Positions 6,721 to 13,874 are shown, counted from the stretch's first letter. The stretch: DNA of 21,130 nt from JAGQTE01 sp964648005 (GCA_964648005.1 CAZYKR010000043.1:1-21130); one strand, 5' to 3'. Made by a program: numbers and translations. Notes: a model not told the origin generated them from the sequence alone.

Positions 6721-8541
6721 TCAGGTGTAGAGGCCTTCGATCTCGGCGCTGTACGTGGCGTGGATGCCCCGGCGCTTGAGCTTCGACGTGGGGGTGAGCA
6801 GCTCGCTGTCGGGCAGCCACTCGTCGGCGAGGATCTTCACCTTTTTGACCCGCTCGGCGTTGTTGAACTCGGCCATGACCTCCTCGAGCCCGGCCTCGAT
6901 GGCGGCCACGACCTCGGGGTGCGTGGCCAGCTCGGTCAGGTCGGTGGTGTCGAGACCCTGCGCCGTCGCCCACGACGGTGCCACGTCGGGATCGAGCACG
7001 ACGAGCGCCGACACGAACGGGCGCTGGTCGCCGATGGCGCACGCCTGGCCGACGAGCGGGATCATCTTGAGCGCCGCCTCGAGGTTGGCGGGCGAGATGT
7101 TCTTGCCGCCGGCGGTGATGATCAGCTCCTTCTTGCGATCGACGATCTTCAGGTAACCGTCCTCGTCGATCACCCCGATGTCGCCGGAGTGCAGCCAACC
7201 CTCGTCGTCGAGTGCCTCGGCTGTCTTCTCCGGGTCGTTGAGGTACCCGCCGAAGACCAGGCCGCCGCGGCAGAGCACCTCACCGTCGTCGGCGATGACG
7301 ACCTCGGCGCCGGGTAGCGCCGGACCGACGGTGCCGGGCTTCACGTGGACGGGGGTGAAGGTCATGGCGCCGGTGTTCTCCGACATGCCGTAGACCTCGG
7401 CCAGCGGCACGCCGATGGCACGGAACCACGCCAGCAGCTCCGCCGGGATGGGCGCGGCGCCGGTGATGGCCAGCTCGCACTCGTCGAGGCCGATGAGCCC
7501 GCGCACCGTGGCGAAGACGTCCTGGAGGAACGCCCAGGTGCCTTGCTCCTCTTCGGAGGCCGTGCCCCAGTCGATCTTGGACTCGATCGCCGTCGCCGCG
7601 GCGACGCCGTCGTCGAACTGGGCCTTGCGGTCGGGGTCGGCGGCGAGTGCCGCGCTCACGCCGCCGAAGATCTTCTCCCACACACGGGGCACGCCGAACA
7701 CCACGTTGGGATGCACCTCGCGCAGGTACTCGGCGATCAGCGTCGGCTCCGGGCAGGTGGTCACCTCGTACCCCAGGAACACGCCCTGGTAGTGGCTGAC
7801 CATGCGTTCGGCGATGTGCGCCATCGGCAGGTACGACACCAGCTTCTTGCCGGCGAGCTCGCCCTGGAACTCGGGGTGCTGGGTGATGCACTGGCGCAGG
7901 CTCTCGACCTGCCAGGCGATGTTGTGGTGGCTGATCATCACGGCCTTGGGCGGGCCGGTGGTGCCCGACGTGTAGATCAGCGTCGCCAGGTCGTCCGGCT
8001 GCGCCACGGCGGCTGCGGCGTCGAGGTCGATCGAGCCGTGCGAGTACAGCGTGTCCCAGTGGACGATCTCCGAGCCGACGGACCCGTCGGGATCCTTGAC
8101 GATGGCGAGGCCCTTGAGGGTCGTCAGCTGGTCGCGCACCGCCTGGAACTTGGCGAGGAAGCCGGCGTCTTCGACGATGCCGTAGCTGGCCTCACAGTGG
8201 TTGACCAGGTACTCGACCTGGTCGGCCGCCGACGAGTTGTAGATCGACACCGGGGTGGCGCCGAGGAAGTAGGCGGCCACGTCGGCGACGTGGAACTGCC
8301 AGATGTTGCGCATCATCAGCACGACGCGGTCGCCCTTGCCGACACCCATGGCCGACAGCCCGGCGGCGACCTGGGCGACCTGGGCGGCGTACTCGGACCA
8401 GGTGCACGAACCCCACGAGTCGTCGTCGTTGCGCCACCGCAGCGCAGTGCGATCGCCATGCCGTTGGACGGTGGCCAGGAATTGGTTGGCCACGGTCTGG
8501 CCCGCCACGAGCTGGTCGATGTCGGCGCTGGTCACGGTCAT
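6721..8541 (-). CDS. fadD: Long-chain fatty acyl-CoA ligase (AMP-binding, FadD15-like)
   Basis: The 606-residue enzyme would activate a fatty acid with ATP to an acyl-adenylate and then transfer it to CoA. ANL-superfamily motifs are complete: the phosphate loop IYTSGTTGPPKAVMISH (189-205), the adenine-pocket YGMSENTG (384-391), the ribose-binding Asp454 in LHSGDIG, the hinge IVDRKKELIITAGGKNI (466-482) and the C-terminal catalytic lysine in TPTSKLKRR (Lys587). The helical region around 286-350 is like that of the 600-residue long-chain ligases such as mycobacterial FadD15. There is no signal or membrane helix. GGGGGAG 5 nt before the ATG at 8541 fixes the start; the open frame upstream is a shadow over the divergent thiolase gene. 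It shares its promoter region with that thiolase, suggesting joint control of fatty-acid activation and beta-oxidation. The substrate chain length is not readable from sequence. Confidence 0.93.
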   Translation of the reverse strand: MTVTSADIDQLVAGQTVANQFLATVQRHGDRTALRWRNDDDSWGSCTWSEYAAQVAQVAAGLSAMGVGKGDRVVLMMRNIWQFHVADVAAYFLGATPVSIYNSSAADQVEYLVNHCEASYGIVEDAGFLAKFQAVRDQLTTLKGLAIVKDPDGSVGSEIVHWDTLYSHGSIDLDAAAAVAQPDDLATLIYTSGTTGPPKAVMISHHNIAWQVESLRQCITQHPEFQGELAGKKLVSYLPMAHIAERMVSHYQGVFLGYEVTTCPEPTLIAEYLREVHPNVVFGVPRVWEKIFGGVSAALAADPDRKAQFDDGVAAATAIESKIDWGTASEEEQGTWAFLQDVFATVRGLIGLDECELAITGAAPIPAELLAWFRAIGVPLAEVYGMSENTGAMTFTPVHVKPGTVGPALPGAEVVIADDGEVLCRGGLVFGGYLNDPEKTAEALDDEGWLHSGDIGVIDEDGYLKIVDRKKELIITAGGKNISPANLEAALKMIPLVGQACAIGDQRPFVSALVVLDPDVAPSWATAQGLDTTDLTELATHPEVVAAIEAGLEEVMAEFNNAERVKKVKILADEWLPDSELLTPTSKLKRRGIHATYSAEIEGLYT

Positions 8542-8702
8542 GTCGCTCCCCCGGGACGGAATTCGTGCTGTTGGCGTGCAGAGGGTAGCGGTCGGAGACG
8601 CCGTGTGCTCCCGGTCACACAGCTGTGGCCAACGATGGATGGACACGCTCGGTCGCAGTGCGCCGGGTCCGGCCCGTTGGTGCGATCCCCGGCGAGCCGC
8701 TA

Positions 8703-8722
8703 ACTTGACCGTGCGGTCTAGT
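8703..8722. promoter_or_regulatory. Putative TetR-family operator palindrome
   Basis: ACTTGACCG and CGGTCTAGT are 9-bp arms around a 2-bp centre TG and match as inverted repeats at eight of nine positions. The GACCG-n2-CGGTC core and the overall length are typical of operators of TetR-family regulators of lipid catabolism. It lies 90 bp before the thiolase start and overlaps a TTGACC box. The regulator gene is not in the window, so the binding protein is unknown. Confidence 0.5.
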
Positions 8723-8800
8723 CGGGCCGTGCGGGCTCCCCGGGGCTCGGCCCCACATCTCGAGCCACGGGCACCAACCTGGGCCCGATGGAGAACGCGC

Positions 8801-8806
8801 AGGAGG
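8801..8806 (+). promoter_or_regulatory. Strong ribosome binding site of the thiolase gene
   Basis: AGGAGG lies 6 nt before the ATG at 8813 and decides that start among several in-frame candidates upstream, which fall in the regulatory region or the ligase gene. Confidence 0.85.
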
Positions 8807-8812
8807 AACCCC

Positions 8813-10024
8813 ATGCGTGAAGCAGTGATCGTCGACGCCGTTCGTACGGCGGGTGGCAAGCGCAACGGCCAGCTGTCGGGCTGGCACCCGGCCGATCTGC
8901 TGGCGGAGTGCCTCAAGGCCCTCCAGGAGCGCAACGACCTCGACCCGGCCATCGTCGAAGACGTCATCACCGGTTGCGTGATGCAGGTCGGCGCGCAGGC
9001 GCTCAACGTCGGGCGCAACGCCGTGCTCGCCGCCGGGTGGCCCGAAGAGGTCCCCGCCACCTCGATCGACCGCCAGTGCGGGTCGTCCCAGCAGGCCGCC
9101 CACTTCGCCGCCCAGGCCGTGATGGCCGGCGCCCACGACGTCGTCGTCGCCTCGGGCGTCGAGGTGATGAGCCTCGTGTGGATGGGTGCCTCGGCCATGG
9201 TCGACGGCGTCGGCATGCCGTTCGGCCCGATGATGGGCCTGCGCTACGCGGACGTCGAGAAGTACCCCGGCCACAGGGGCCTCGTGCCCCAGGGCATCTC
9301 GGCCGAGATCATCGCCGACAAGTGGAACCTGTCGCGCGAGGACCTCGACGCCTTCGCCTTCGAGAGCCAGTCGCGCGCCGCCCGCGCCCGCGACGAGGGT
9401 CGCTTCGACAACGAGATCATCCCGGTGCAGGCCAAGCCCCGCGATCGTGAGACCGGCGAGCTGATCGAGACGGACGCCGTGTTCAGCGCCGACGAGGGCA
9501 TCCGCGAGTCGTCGATGGAGAAGCTCGCCACGCTCAAGCCGGCCTTCATCCCCGACGGCAAGGTGACGGCGGCGAACAGCTCGCAGATCACCGACGGCGC
9601 CTCGGCCATGCTCATCATGAGCGCCGAGAAGGCCGAGCAGCTCGGCCTGCGTCCCCGTGCCCGCTTCCACACCTTCGCCCTCGCCGGCGTCGACCCGGTG
9701 ACGATGCTCACCGGGCCCATCCCGGCCACGCAGAAGGCGCTGGAGAAGTCGGGGCTGTCGATGGACGACATCGATCTCACCGAGATCAACGAGGCCTTCG
9801 CCTCCGTCGTGCTGGCGTGGGAGAAGGAGCTGCACCCGGACATGTCCAAGGTGAACGTGAACGGCGGCGCCATCGCCCTCGGTCACCCGCTCGGCTGCTC
9901 GGGCGCCAAGCTCATGGCGACGCTGCTCAACGAGCTCGAGCGCACCGGTGGCCGCTACGGCCTCCAGACGATGTGCGAGGGCGGCGGCATGGCCAACGCC
10001 ACCATCATCGAGCGCCTCGGCTGA
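8813..10024 (+). CDS. Acetyl-CoA C-acyltransferase (thiolase)
   Basis: The 403-residue product has the full thiolase set: nucleophilic Cys89 in IDRQCGSSQQAAHF, NEAF (326-329), His358 in GGAIALGHPLGCSG and the second cysteine Cys388 in MCEGGGMANA. It would cleave 3-ketoacyl-CoA with CoA in beta-oxidation, or run the reverse condensation. The length and the 'GCVMQVGAQ..N..RNAVLAAGW' region resemble actinobacterial FadA-type enzymes. One oddity is residues 114-126, where the usual 'G.ESMS..P' segment reads GVEVMSLVWMGAS; this lies near the active site and may affect substrate choice. There is no membrane or targeting sequence. It is divergent from fadD across a shared regulatory region and is followed by a strong hairpin, so it is probably monocistronic. 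Which fadA paralogue it equals cannot be decided here. Confidence 0.93.
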   Translation: MREAVIVDAVRTAGGKRNGQLSGWHPADLLAECLKALQERNDLDPAIVEDVITGCVMQVGAQALNVGRNAVLAAGWPEEVPATSIDRQCGSSQQAAHFAAQAVMAGAHDVVVASGVEVMSLVWMGASAMVDGVGMPFGPMMGLRYADVEKYPGHRGLVPQGISAEIIADKWNLSREDLDAFAFESQSRAARARDEGRFDNEIIPVQAKPRDRETGELIETDAVFSADEGIRESSMEKLATLKPAFIPDGKVTAANSSQITDGASAMLIMSAEKAEQLGLRPRARFHTFALAGVDPVTMLTGPIPATQKALEKSGLSMDDIDLTEINEAFASVVLAWEKELHPDMSKVNVNGGAIALGHPLGCSGAKLMATLLNELERTGGRYGLQTMCEGGGMANATIIERLG

Positions 10025-10051
10025 GCCGACCGGCACACGAACCGCTGCGCA

Positions 10052-10079
10052 CAGGGGCCGGCCTTCGGGCCGGCCCCTG
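10052..10079 (+). terminator. Strong UUCG-loop hairpin after the thiolase gene
   Basis: CAGGGGCCGGCC and GGCCGGCCCCTG form a perfect 12-bp stem closed by TTCG, an exceptionally stable tetraloop. It begins 27 bp after the thiolase stop. No T-run follows, as is common in GC-rich actinobacteria. It could stop transcription from either side, because the next gene converges. Confidence 0.75.
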
Positions 10080-10121
10080 GCGCGTGCTGGTCGCCGGCCT
10101 TCGGGCCGGCCCCTGGCGCGT
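10057..10121. repeat. 29-bp direct repeat duplicating the terminator hairpin
   Basis: The sequences at 10057-10085 and 10093-10121 are identical over 29 bp, with a 36-bp period. The second copy can form its own 7-bp GCCGGCC stem with the same TTCG loop (10093-10110). This gives two tandem hairpins between convergent genes. Confidence 0.9.
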
Positions 10122-10159
10122 CCGGCGCCCGGGTGGCCCGGCACCGTTGCGGTGGACCG

Positions 10160-10573
10160 TCAGCGGGTCGGGCAGGCCGAGGTGACCCAGGAGAAGAGCG
10201 CGGCGTTGGCATCGGCGGTGTCCTGACCGAGCGAGGTGGCCTCGACCGCCTGGCGCAGCACCACCAGGGCGTCGGCCACCTCGGGCGGGGGTTCGTAGGC
10301 CTCGATGGCGCGCACGGCTTCATCGGCTGCGGCCGCATCGGCTGTGCTCGTGATCGTCTCGACCGCCTTGCTCAGCTCGAGGCAGTTCGGCCCGGCGAAC
10401 GTCGACCCGGCCGTCGGGAGCGGCGCGCTCGTCGTTGTCGTGGTGGATCCGGCGGCGGTGGTCGGCGGTGCCGTCCCGCAGGCTGCTGCGGCGCCGATGC
10501 CGGCGACGGCCAGGACGACGGTGAGCGCGTTTGCCATCGATCGACCGGGGGACGGTGGCGGCGTGCGGGCCAT
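10160..10573 (-). CDS. Small putative lipoprotein, unknown function
   Basis: I do not recognise a family. From the ATG at 10573 the product is 137 residues: a short n-region with two arginines, a hydrophobic stretch (about 15-31), and a possible lipobox ending in AAAAC (Cys32). A Thr/Ala/Pro-rich linker (33-58) follows, then a small helical domain (about 60-137) with two cysteines (Cys64, Cys134) that could form a disulfide. An alternative ATG at 10537 gives 125 residues but loses the n-region charges, so I prefer 10573. Neither start has a clear ribosome binding site. The lipobox lacks the usual Leu at -3, so a secreted protein cut by signal peptidase I is also possible. It converges on the thiolase and diverges from the zinc-ribbon gene. 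Confidence 0.6.
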   Translation of the reverse strand: MARTPPPSPGRSMANALTVVLAVAGIGAAAACGTAPPTTAAGSTTTTTSAPLPTAGSTFAGPNCLELSKAVETITSTADAAAADEAVRAIEAYEPPPEVADALVVLRQAVEATSLGQDTADANAALFSWVTSACPTR

Positions 10574-10658
10574 GTGGCCATGCTCGCACCGGCTGGTCGT
10601 GGCGCGGAAGCCCGCCGGCCGGCGGGGCGTCCATGGTGATGGCGGTACCCTGCGAGAC

Positions 10659-10919
10659 GTGCTGGTGAACATCGTCCGCATCGTCATCGCCATCGCCGTG
10701 TTCATGGTGATCCTGCGCCTCGGCCTCGGCCTGTTGCGCATGTTGGCGGCACCGGTGCCGGAGCCGCCACCGCCGGGCGAGCTGCGCAAGGTGAAGCTGA
10801 CCTACCGCTGCCCGTCGTGCGGTGCCGAGGTGCGCATGACGTCGGCGGCCTCGGAGGAACCCGAGCCGCCGCGCCACTGCATGGACGACATGGAGCTCGT
10901 CGCCAACGCGTACGACTAG
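10659..10919 (+). CDS. Small membrane-anchored zinc-ribbon protein
   Basis: From GTG 10659 the product is 86 residues. An N-terminal membrane helix (about 3-29) is followed by a Pro-rich spacer (PVPEPPPPGE) and a compact domain with CPSCG (Cys51, Cys54) and a downstream His73-Cys74 in PPRHCMDD. The CxxC plus HC arrangement suggests one zinc site on the cytoplasmic side; metal binding is inferred. I know no function for this architecture. A second in-frame GTG at 10665 is equally possible, and no strong ribosome binding site separates them. ATGs just upstream are out of frame. It converges on crgA, and both genes use the same CTAG as stop. The long open frame to the left is a shadow over the lipoprotein gene. 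Possible roles near crgA include division or envelope work, but only the location suggests this. Confidence 0.65.
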   Translation: MLVNIVRIVIAIAVFMVILRLGLGLLRMLAAPVPEPPPPGELRKVKLTYRCPSCGAEVRMTSAASEEPEPPRHCMDDMELVANAYD

Positions 10920-11317
10920 CGGTACTGGGTGGCGGTGATGATGCCGGCGAGGATCAGGCCGAGGCCGACGAGCAGGTACCAGTTCGAGCTGCCGCCGGGC
11001 AGCACCGACAGGTACGACAGGAAGATCACCAGCATCCCGAGGCCCCAGAACACGAACATGAGCACCGGGACCCACGTTGGGCTCGGCAGCTTGTCGGCCC
11101 GGGCGGTGGGCGGTGTGTAACGCCGTGATGCCGTCGGGGCCTCGGCGGTGTGCTTGCCGTCGTGCGCCGGCTTGGCGACCTTCTTGACCTTGCGGGCGGG
11201 GGCGTCGGTGTCGCCGTCGGCCTTGGCGGCGGCCGGTTTGGCCGGTGCGGCGCCGGCCTTGGGCGTCACGCGGCCACTGCTCGAGCGCCGCTTCTTGGGA
11301 TCTCCGCTTCCGGACAC
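10916..11317 (-). CDS. crgA: Cell division protein CrgA
   Basis: The 133-residue product has a long basic, Ala/Lys-rich cytoplasmic N-terminal part and two membrane helices (about 82-102 and 112-129). The conserved C-terminal half contains RYTPP (66-70), [17 protein letters not shown] (79-95), SYLSVLPG (101-108), [11 protein letters not shown] (112-122) and the end ATQYR. This is clearly CrgA, the actinobacterial divisome protein that links FtsZ, FtsQ, FtsI and the SEDS/PBP machinery; that role is known from mycobacteria and Streptomyces. The N-terminal extension is longer than in mycobacteria. I chose GTG 11317, with AAGG about 9 nt upstream; a TTG at 11335 is a weaker alternative. It is divergent from trpG and lies close to the pknB cluster, as in Mycobacterium. 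Confidence 0.92.
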   Translation of the reverse strand: MSGSGDPKKRRSSSGRVTPKAGAAPAKPAAAKADGDTDAPARKVKKVAKPAHDGKHTAEAPTASRRYTPPTARADKLPSPTWVPVLMFVFWGLGMLVIFLSYLSVLPGGSSNWYLLVGLGLILAGIITATQYR

Positions 11318-11364
11318 GATTGCGGACCTTAGCAACCGGGCGCGACCGCTACGCTCCGCCTCCT

Positions 11365-11967
11365 ATGGCGCCGCGCGTGCTGGTCATCGACAACTACGAC
11401 TCGTTCGTCTACAACCTCGTCCAGTACCTGGGTGAGCTGGGGGCCGAACCGATCGTGCACCGCAACGATGCGCTCGGCCTCGACGAGCTGGTGGCCATCG
11501 AGCCCGACGCCGTGCTGATCAGCCCCGGTCCGGGGCGTCCCGCCGACGCCGGGCGTACGAACGAGGTCATCGCCCGCTTCGCCGGCGTGGTGCCGGTGTT
11601 CGGGGTCTGCTTGGGGCATCAGGCCATCGGTGAGGTCTTCGGCGGCGACGTGGTGCGAGCGCCGGAGATCATGCACGGCAAGACGAGCTGGATCCGCCAC
11701 CACGACAGCGGCGTGTTTGCCGGCCTGCCCAACCCGCTCGAGGCCACCCGCTACCACTCGCTCGTCGTCGATCGCGCCACGCTGCCGGACGTGCTCGAGG
11801 TCACCGCCGAGGCCGACGACGGCACGATCATGGGTCTCCGCCACCGCGAGCTCGACGTCGAGGGGGTGCAGTTCCACCCCGAGTCGATCCTCACGGTCGG
11901 TGGGCATCAGCTGCTCGCCACCTTCCTCGACCGCACCGGCGTCGCCCGCACCCCACTGGCGCGCTGA
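11365..11967 (+). CDS. trpG: Glutamine amidotransferase component of anthranilate / aminodeoxychorismate synthase
   Basis: The 200-residue class I glutamine amidotransferase has [17 protein letters not shown] (6-22), the nucleophile Cys82 in [11 protein letters not shown], and the catalytic pair His171 and Glu173 in VQFHPES. It frees ammonia from glutamine for a TrpE- or PabB-type partner, feeding tryptophan or folate synthesis. The partner gene is not in the window, so trpG and pabA cannot be told apart; in Mycobacterium one protein at this locus (Rv0013) is called TrpG and may serve both. The ATG at 11365 follows a CCTCCT, the opposite of a ribosome binding site, with TACGCT (11350-11355) just before it, so a nearly leaderless message is likely. 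It sits between crgA and pknB as in mycobacteria and converges on pknB. Confidence 0.94.
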   Translation: MAPRVLVIDNYDSFVYNLVQYLGELGAEPIVHRNDALGLDELVAIEPDAVLISPGPGRPADAGRTNEVIARFAGVVPVFGVCLGHQAIGEVFGGDVVRAPEIMHGKTSWIRHHDSGVFAGLPNPLEATRYHSLVVDRATLPDVLEVTAEADDGTIMGLRHRELDVEGVQFHPESILTVGGHQLLATFLDRTGVARTPLAR

Positions 11968-11977
11968 CCCGTCGGTC

Positions 11978-11999
11978 CGGGCCGCCACACGTCGGCCCG
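11978..11999. terminator. Candidate bidirectional hairpin between trpG and pknB
   Basis: CGGGCCG (11978-11984) and CGGCCCG (11993-11999) form a perfect 7-bp stem with an 8-nt loop, in the 57-bp space between two convergent genes. There is no T-run. Position and GC-rich stem suggest a shared terminator. Confidence 0.5.
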
Positions 12000-12024
12000 C
12001 CGTGCCGCATCCGTGCGCTGACCG

Positions 12025-13797
12025 CTACGGCGTGCTCGACGTCGGGGTGGTCGTCGGGGTGGTCGTCGGCGTCGTGGTGGGCGTCGTGGTGGGCGTCGTG
12101 GTCGGCGTCGTGGTCGGCACAGTCGTCGGTGCCGCCGTCGTGGTGGTGGCCGCCGGGCCGTTCGAGACGATCAGCGTGATCGTGGCGTCCGGCTCGACCG
12201 TGGCGCCGGCGCCGGGCTGGGTGTCGATGACGAGCCCGGCGGCGACGACGTCGTCGTTGCGGCGCTGCTCGGCGACGGTGAAGCCGGCCTGGCGCAGCTG
12301 GTTGGCGGCGGCGGCGGCGTTCATGCCCCGGACGTCGGGCACCTCGACCTCGTCCTTGCCCGACGAGACCGTGATGGTCACGACCGAGCCCTTGTCGGCC
12401 TTGGTGCCGGGTTCGGGCGACTGCTTGATCACGCGGTCCTCGTCGACGGTGTCGTCGGCGGCGTAGAGGATCTGGACCTCGAAGCCCTCCTGGCGCAGCT
12501 TCGCCTCGGCGTTGCTCTCCGTCAGGTCGATGACGTCGGGGACGTCGACCTGGTCCTCGCCGGCCGAGACGTAGATCGTGACGCGCGTGCCGGGGTCGAC
12601 CTCGGTGTTGCCCTTGGGGTTCTGGTCGAACACGACGCCGACCGGTTTGTCCTGGCGCGTCTCCTGCACCACCTCGACGTCGAAGCCGAGCTTGCTCAGC
12701 TCCCCGACGGCGTTGGCCTCGGTCATCTCGATGACATCGGGAACCTTGACCAACTTGGCCGAGCTCGAGTCGAGGTTCGACGCGACGTAGATGAGCGCGG
12801 CGGCCAGACCGGCCAGCAGCAGGATCATCAGGGCGACCCACCAGCCGGTACGACGCGACGGCACGGGCTGGTCGTAGTACGCGGGGACGCCGGCGGTCGG
12901 TGCCACGGGCGCAGCGGCCGCGGCGGCCGGCGCCATGGTGGTGGGTGCCGGCGCTTGCACGGGTTCGCCGTCGAGGAAGCGCCGCAGGTCGGTGCGCAGG
13001 TCGTCAGCAGAGGCGTACCGCTGTGCCGGGTCCTTGGCCAGCAGGCGCATGGTGATGGCCTCGAGCGCCGGGGGGACGGCGACCCCGGCGGCCGACGGCG
13101 GGGTCGGCGCCTCCTGCACGTGCTTGTAGGCGATGGCCACCGGGGTGTCGCCCTCGAACGGGGGGCGGGTGGTGAGCATCTCGTAGAGCACGCAGCCCAG
13201 CGAGTACAGGTCGCTGCGGGGATCGACGGTCTTGCCCTGGGCCTGCTCCGGGCTGAAGTAGGCGGCGGTGCCCATGACCGAGCCGTCCTGGGTGAGGCTC
13301 GACTGGGTTCCGGAGATGGCTTGGGCGATCCCGAAGTCGGTCACCTTCACCTGGCCCGAGGGGCCGATGAGGACGTTGCCGGGTTTGACGTCACGGTGCA
13401 CCACACCGTTGCGATGCGCGAAGCCCAGCGCGGCGGCGACGTCGGCCGTGATCTCCGCGGCGCGCGTGGGGTGCAGCGGCCCTTCGGTGCGGATGATCTC
13501 GCTGAGGCTGCGGCCCTCGACGTACTCCATGACGATGAAGTACGTGCCGGCCTGCTCGCCCCAGTCGTAGACGGCGACGATGTTGCCGTGGCTCAGGTTG
13601 GCGACGGCTTGGGCCTCGCGCCGGAAGCGCTCGACGAAGGTGGCCTCGCGGGCGTACTCGGGGAAGAGCACCTTGACCGCAACCGGCCGATCGAGGAGCT
13701 GGTCGCGTGCGAGGTACACGTCGGACATGCCGCCACGCGCCAACTTGCGGTGCAGCTCGTATCGGTCGTTGAAGACGGTGGGGCCTTGCTCGGACAT
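12025..13797 (-). CDS. pknB: Serine/threonine protein kinase PknB with three PASTA domains
   Basis: The 590-residue kinase has an intracellular catalytic domain (about 12-275): Gly-rich loop LARGGMSDVYLA (19-30), Lys42, Glu61, HRDVKPGN (134-141, catalytic Asp136), DFG (154-156) and FSPEQ (181-185). An Ala/Pro juxtamembrane linker and a membrane helix (319-341) follow, then three extracellular PASTA domains (about 347-412, 413-480, 481-547) and a Thr/Pro tail of TTTP repeats (about 551-590). PASTA kinases bind muropeptides or lipid II and control growth and division; mycobacterial PknB has four PASTA domains. In the activation loop the first regulatory Thr of the mycobacterial TQT motif is present (Thr169) but the second is Asp171. 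No clear ribosome binding site precedes the ATG. It is the last gene of the fhaA-to-pknB cluster. Confidence 0.95.
   Translation of the reverse strand: MSEQGPTVFNDRYELHRKLARGGMSDVYLARDQLLDRPVAVKVLFPEYAREATFVERFRREAQAVANLSHGNIVAVYDWGEQAGTYFIVMEYVEGRSLSEIIRTEGPLHPTRAAEITADVAAALGFAHRNGVVHRDVKPGNVLIGPSGQVKVTDFGIAQAISGTQSSLTQDGSVMGTAAYFSPEQAQGKTVDPRSDLYSLGCVLYEMLTTRPPFEGDTPVAIAYKHVQEAPTPPSAAGVAVPPALEAITMRLLAKDPAQRYASADDLRTDLRRFLDGEPVQAPAPTTMAPAAAAAAPVAPTAGVPAYYDQPVPSRRTGWWVALMILLLAGLAAALIYVASNLDSSSAKLVKVPDVIEMTEANAVGELSKLGFDVEVVQETRQDKPVGVVFDQNPKGNTEVDPGTRVTIYVSAGEDQVDVPDVIDLTESNAEAKLRQEGFEVQILYAADDTVDEDRVIKQSPEPGTKADKGSVVTITVSSGKDEVEVPDVRGMNAAAAANQLRQAGFTVAEQRRNDDVVAAGLVIDTQPGAGATVEPDATITLIVSNGPAATTTTAAPTTVPTTTPTTTPTTTPTTTPTTTPTTTPTSSTP
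12041..12124. repeat. Tandem 12-bp repeat coding the TTTP tail of PknB
   Basis: About seven imperfect 12-bp units (type GTCGGCGTCGTG on the plus strand) encode successive Thr-Thr-Thr-Pro tetrapeptides at the extracellular C terminus of PknB. Units near the stop codon share GTCGGGGTGGTC; inner ones share the GGCGTCGTG form. Length change by slippage would keep the frame. Confidence 0.85.
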
Positions 13798-13825
13798 GGC
13801 CCGGAAAGCCTACGCCTGTGCCGTC

Positions 13826-13841
13826 GGTGCCTGGGGGCACC
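13826..13841. promoter_or_regulatory. Hairpin between pbpA and pknB
   Basis: GGTGCC and GGCACC form a perfect 6-bp stem with a 4-nt loop, about 30 bp before the pknB start in the 77-bp spacer after pbpA. This is the place where pknA stands in Mycobacterium. It may be a weak terminator, an attenuator or an RNA-processing site; the sequence cannot tell. Confidence 0.35.
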
Positions 13842-13874
13842 TGGCGAAGTCCAACCCGGGCGACGCGGTGCTGC

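Larger units (their letters stand above)
8542..8812. promoter_or_regulatory. Divergent regulatory region of fadD and the thiolase gene
   Basis: This 271-bp gene-free region must hold both divergent promoters. It contains a 20-bp near-palindrome (8703-8722), a perfect 10-bp palindrome CACAGCTGTG (8618-8627) and two copies of CCGTGCGG (8709-8716 and 8727-8734). TTGACC (8705-8710), inside the large palindrome, looks like a -35 for the thiolase, but I see no good -10 at the right distance. No small gene is evident. Confidence 0.6.

Noticed and set aside
8618..8627. CACAGCTGTG 10-bp palindrome as a separate operator
   Set aside because: A 10-bp palindrome in this composition can occur by chance, and it is not positioned near a recognisable promoter; it is only noted within the regulatory region.
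7345..8703. Plus-strand open frame of 452 codons opposite fadD
   Set aside because: It is antisense to an intact ligase with all motifs, and its composition is that of a shadow frame.
12041..12124. Tandem repeat considered as a CRISPR or minisatellite array
   Set aside because: Units are 12 bp, contiguous, without spacers, and are in frame with the PknB tail.
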